Source: Mageeibacillus sp. UBA1212
GTDB lineage: Bacteria > Bacillota > Clostridia > UBA1212
NCBI GenBank assembly: GCA_002309655.1
Contig: DBXM01000038.1
Span: 17,328 to 24,688, forward strand
Direction: 5' to 3'
Length of the DNA: 7,361 nucleotides
This document shows positions 5,581 through 7,361 of the stretch, piece after piece. The notes below the pieces were generated by a model. That model was given only the letters and a program-made list of their open reading frames with translations. It made no database searches and was not told the DNA's origin. The position numbers and the translations under genes were made by a program. How positions within the stretch are numbered: position 1 is the stretch's first letter; each line of letters begins with the position of its first letter.

Positions 5581-5609
5581 ATTATATAAAAAAGCGCGCG
5601 CGAGGTCAA
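5581..5609 (-). promoter_or_regulatory. Sigma-A promoter of the lipoprotein gene
   Basis: Read on the minus strand: TTGACC (5609-5604), a 17-base spacer containing an alternating GC run and a T-run, then TATAAT (5586-5581). Start of transcription is expected near 5574, giving a leader of about 140 bases. Both hexamers are near consensus and the spacing is optimal. Confidence 0.8.
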
Positions 5610-5624
5610 CATCCAAGAAGAGGG

Positions 5625-5645
5625 CGGGAAAATTCGGGAAAATTC
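5625..5645. repeat. Two tandem 10-base repeats between the divergent promoters
   Basis: GGGAAAATTC occurs at 5626-5635 and again immediately at 5636-5645, one helical turn apart. It is upstream of both divergent promoters (about 17 bases beyond the lipoprotein -35). It could be a regulator site or chance in an AT-biased stretch. Confidence 0.35.
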
Positions 5646-5677
5646 ACGCGCTGCACGGAAAACGGATTTTATTTTCG

Positions 5678-5738
5678 AAAAAGAGCCGGAAAAACCGCTG
5701 AAAATAACTTAAAAACGTCGAATGAGTCTTGAAAAAAA
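5678..5738 (+). promoter_or_regulatory. Phased A-tracts upstream of the hydrogenase promoter
   Basis: Runs of four or more A are centred near 5680, 5692, 5702.5, 5713 and 5735, spaced close to 10.5-12 bases (one turn skipped). Such phasing bends DNA and can act as an UP-like activator of the promoter at 5729-5757. This is visible in the sequence; the effect is inferred. Confidence 0.4.
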
Positions 5739-5757
5739 CTGCGATACGGTTTATAAT
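5729..5757 (+). promoter_or_regulatory. Sigma-A promoter of the hydC-hydB operon
   Basis: TTGAAA (5729-5734), a 17-base spacer, and TATAAT (5752-5757). The hexamers are identical to those of the promoter at 249-277. Transcription should start near 5764, giving a leader of about 55 bases before the first gene. Confidence 0.8.
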
Positions 5758-5763
5758 TGAGTG

Positions 5764-5790
5764 GTTTGAATCAAACTCAACGAATCAAAC
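5764..5790 (+). promoter_or_regulatory. Palindrome and direct repeat at the hydrogenase transcription start
   Basis: GTTTGA and TCAAAC flank a central A (5764-5776), right at the predicted +1. The half GAATCAAAC (5768-5776) is repeated at 5782-5790, fourteen bases on. The placement suits a repressor that blocks the promoter. It does not match the Rex consensus TTGTTAA-N4-TTAACAA, so the regulator is unknown. Confidence 0.45.
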
Positions 5791-5819
5791 ATTCAAATTT
5801 TGACGGAGGTATATTCTCT

Positions 5820-6302
5820 ATGGACAACGGATGCCTGAAAAACGACGAAAAGTATCAGAAGCTCCTTGAAATCATTGAAGTCAATAAGAATATCCGCGGC
5901 TCCCTTATTCGCGTCCTTCACGACGCGCAGGAGGTCTACGGCTATCTGCCGATCGAAGTGCAGAAGGTCGTAGCTGACGGTCTCGGAATTCCGCTGGCGG
6001 AAGTTTACGGCGTGGTCACGTTCTACGCCCAGTTTACCACGAAGCCGAAGGGCGAGTACAGAATTTCCGTGTGCCTCGGGACCGCGTGCTACGTTAAAGG
6101 TTCCGACAAGCTTCTCGAGAAGATCCAGGACGAGCTGGGAATCGAGGTCGGCGACTGCACTGAGGACGGAAAGTTCTCGATCGAAGCCTGCCGCTGCATC
6201 GGCGCGTGCGGACTCGCTCCCGTTTTCACGGTGAACAAGGACGTCTACGGCAAGAAGGTTCCCGACGATATTCCGGCGATCATCGCCAAGTACAGGGAAT
6301 GA
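5820..6302 (+). CDS. hydC: NuoE/HydC-like [2Fe-2S] subunit of NADH-linked hydrogenase (HydC/HndA/NuoE family)
   Basis: This is the small thioredoxin-fold [2Fe-2S] subunit that relays electrons within an NADH-dependent complex in the cytoplasm. The product has 160 residues, normal for NuoE-type subunits. A helical N-terminus (VLHDAQEVYGYLP, then VYGVVTFYAQF, about 32-72) is typical of the family. The four cluster ligands are visible as C85 and C90 (VCLGTAC) and C126 and C130 (CIGACGLAP); C124 is extra. ATG 5820 is chosen because GGAGG (5805-5809) sits ten bases upstream. The frame is open back to TTG 5757, but that overlaps the -10 box. The next gene begins 15 bases downstream and encodes the NuoF-like partner, the hydC-hydB order of bifurcating hydrogenases. 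Complex I is unlikely because NuoF there lacks the extra N-terminal cluster. An NAD-linked formate dehydrogenase is the main alternative. Confidence 0.88.
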   Translation: MDNGCLKNDEKYQKLLEIIEVNKNIRGSLIRVLHDAQEVYGYLPIEVQKVVADGLGIPLAEVYGVVTFYAQFTTKPKGEYRISVCLGTACYVKGSDKLLEKIQDELGIEVGDCTEDGKFSIEACRCIGACGLAPVFTVNKDVYGKKVPDDIPAIIAKYRE

Positions 6303-6317
6303 TACGGAGGTGCTTTG

Positions 6318-7361
6318 ATGATTACTGTAGAACAACTTAACGAAATCAGAAAGAATTCGATCCCGAAGGTCGCGCTGAGAAAGAAAGTTTTCGAGACGCG
6401 CGTTCCCGAACTCAAGGGCGACATCTCCGGACTTCTTAAGGAAGGCAACGAGAAGACCTACCGCGCGCACATTCTCTGCTGCGCCGGCACCGGATGCAAA
6501 TCCTCAGGCTCCGACAACCTCCGCGAAGAGTTCGAGAAGGTTCTGGCCAAGTACGGCCTCACCGACGAGGTCAAGATCGTGAAGACCGGCTGCTTCGGAC
6601 TCTGCGCCGAAGGACCGATCGTCGTCGTTTACCCCGAAGACGCGATGTACTGCAAGGTGGGCATCGAGGACGTTGAAGAGATCGTCACCGAGCACATCAT
6701 GAAGGGCAAGATCGTCCGCAGACTTCTCGAGAACTACGCGGCGCGCGAAAAAGAGGGCGAGATCACCGAGGAAGACCTCGAGGGCAGCACTTTCTTTAAG
6801 AAGCAGATGCGTATCGCTCTGCACAACTGCGGCAGGATCAACCCCGAGGACATCGAGGAGTACATCGCGATCGACGGCTACCAGGCTCTCGCGAAAGTGC
6901 TCACGCAGATGACGCCTGACGACGTTATCAAGGTCATGCTCGACTCCGGTTTGAGAGGCCGCGGCGGCGCGGGCTTCCCGACGGGCAGAAAGTGGATGTT
7001 CGCTAAGGCAAGCGTCTCCGATCAGAAATACGTCTGCTGCAACGCCGACGAGGGCGACCCGGGCGCGTTCATGGACAGAAGCGTTCTCGAGGGCGACCCC
7101 CACGAGGTGCTCGAGGCCATGGCTATAGCCGGCTACGCGATCGGCGCGAACCACGGTTTCATCTACGTCCGCGCGGAATACCCCACGGCGGTAGAGAGAC
7201 TTACGATCGCCATCAAACAGGCTGAGGAGTACGGAATTCTCGGCGACCACATTTTCGGAACCGACTTCTCCTTCAGAATCGAGCTCAGGCTCGGCGCCGG
7301 CGCGTTCGTGTGCGGCGAGGAAAACGCCCTGATGGCCTCCATCGAAGGCAAGCGCGGCGAA
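6318..7361 (+). CDS. hydB: NuoF/HydB-like FMN and Fe-S subunit of NADH-linked hydrogenase (partial, 3' end missing)
   Basis: This is the flavin subunit that exchanges electrons with NAD(H). The frame stays open for 348 codons to the window edge; full proteins of this type have about 600 residues. An N-terminal thioredoxin-like [2Fe-2S] domain (about 45-130) has ligands C55 and C60 (CAGTGC) and C92 and C96 (GCFGLC). The NuoF core follows with the FMN/NADH-binding GLRGRGGAGFPTGRKW (211-226), NADEGDPGAFMDR (242-254), and GAGAFVCGEEN (326-336). The missing part should hold the SLBB region, the N3-type [4Fe-4S] site and, if it is true HydB/HndC, two C-terminal [4Fe-4S] motifs. The start ATG follows GGAGG (6306-6310) by seven bases; TTG 6315 is a less likely start. 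The fused N-terminal cluster domain points to HydB/HndC and away from complex I NuoF. A catalytic [FeFe] hydrogenase gene is expected just downstream but is not seen. Confidence 0.9.
   Translation, partial: MITVEQLNEIRKNSIPKVALRKKVFETRVPELKGDISGLLKEGNEKTYRAHILCCAGTGCKSSGSDNLREEFEKVLAKYGLTDEVKIVKTGCFGLCAEGPIVVVYPEDAMYCKVGIEDVEEIVTEHIMKGKIVRRLLENYAAREKEGEITEEDLEGSTFFKKQMRIALHNCGRINPEDIEEYIAIDGYQALAKVLTQMTPDDVIKVMLDSGLRGRGGAGFPTGRKWMFAKASVSDQKYVCCNADEGDPGAFMDRSVLEGDPHEVLEAMAIAGYAIGANHGFIYVRAEYPTAVERLTIAIKQAEEYGILGDHIFGTDFSFRIELRLGAGAFVCGEENALMASIEGKRGE

Noticed and set aside
5757..5819. Extended TTG start for the NuoE-like protein
   Set aside because: The TTG overlaps the -10 box and precedes the predicted transcription start, while ATG 5820 has a well-spaced GGAGG and gives the normal family length.

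Overview
This window looks like a chromosomal piece of an anaerobic, fairly GC-rich member of the Clostridia (Oscillospirales/Christensenellales-like). The evidence is a class B sortase, a DnaD-domain protein coupled to a DnaC/DnaI-type ATPase, Gram-positive Shine-Dalgarno sites and sigma-A promoters, a signal-II lipoprotein, and the start of an operon for an NADH-linked, probably electron-bifurcating, iron-only hydrogenase. No phage, plasmid, CRISPR or insertion-sequence genes are visible. The assignment is inferred from gene content, not from a taxonomic marker.

Layout. 1-126: 3' end of an ABC exporter ATPase gene. 127-632: a long non-coding stretch with a near-consensus promoter (249-277) followed by hairpin-rich repeat element 1 (about 300-510). 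633-1604: class B sortase (srtB). 1605-2107: a second long non-coding stretch holding hairpin-rich repeat element 2 (about 1659-1970), whose ends are an inverted copy of element 1, then a terminator-like hairpin. 2108-3226 and 3223-4194: DnaD-like and DnaC/DnaI-like replication proteins, translationally coupled by an ATGA overlap. 4231-4260: strong, probably bidirectional terminator. 4283-5434 (minus): lipoprotein made of three tandem ~95-residue repeats. 5435-5819: divergent control region with a sigma-A promoter for each side, palindromes in both leaders and phased A-tracts. 5820-6302 and 6318-7361: NuoE/HydC-like and NuoF/HydB-like [Fe-S] flavoprotein subunits; the second runs off the window end.

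How the genes work together. The two replication proteins probably load the replicative helicase. The last two genes form an NADH-oxidising/reducing module, and the catalytic hydrogenase subunit would be expected just beyond position 7361. The sortase is an orphan here, with no sorting-signal substrate or pilus gene in view. The lipoprotein has no recognised function.

The most unusual content is the pair of inverted, structured repeats that bracket srtB. They share end blocks in inverted orientation but carry a hairpin core in direct orientation. The core's outer stem is kept by compensatory change, with different sequence in the two copies. Their reading frames are not conserved, so they look like structured RNA or hairpin DNA, not protein genes.
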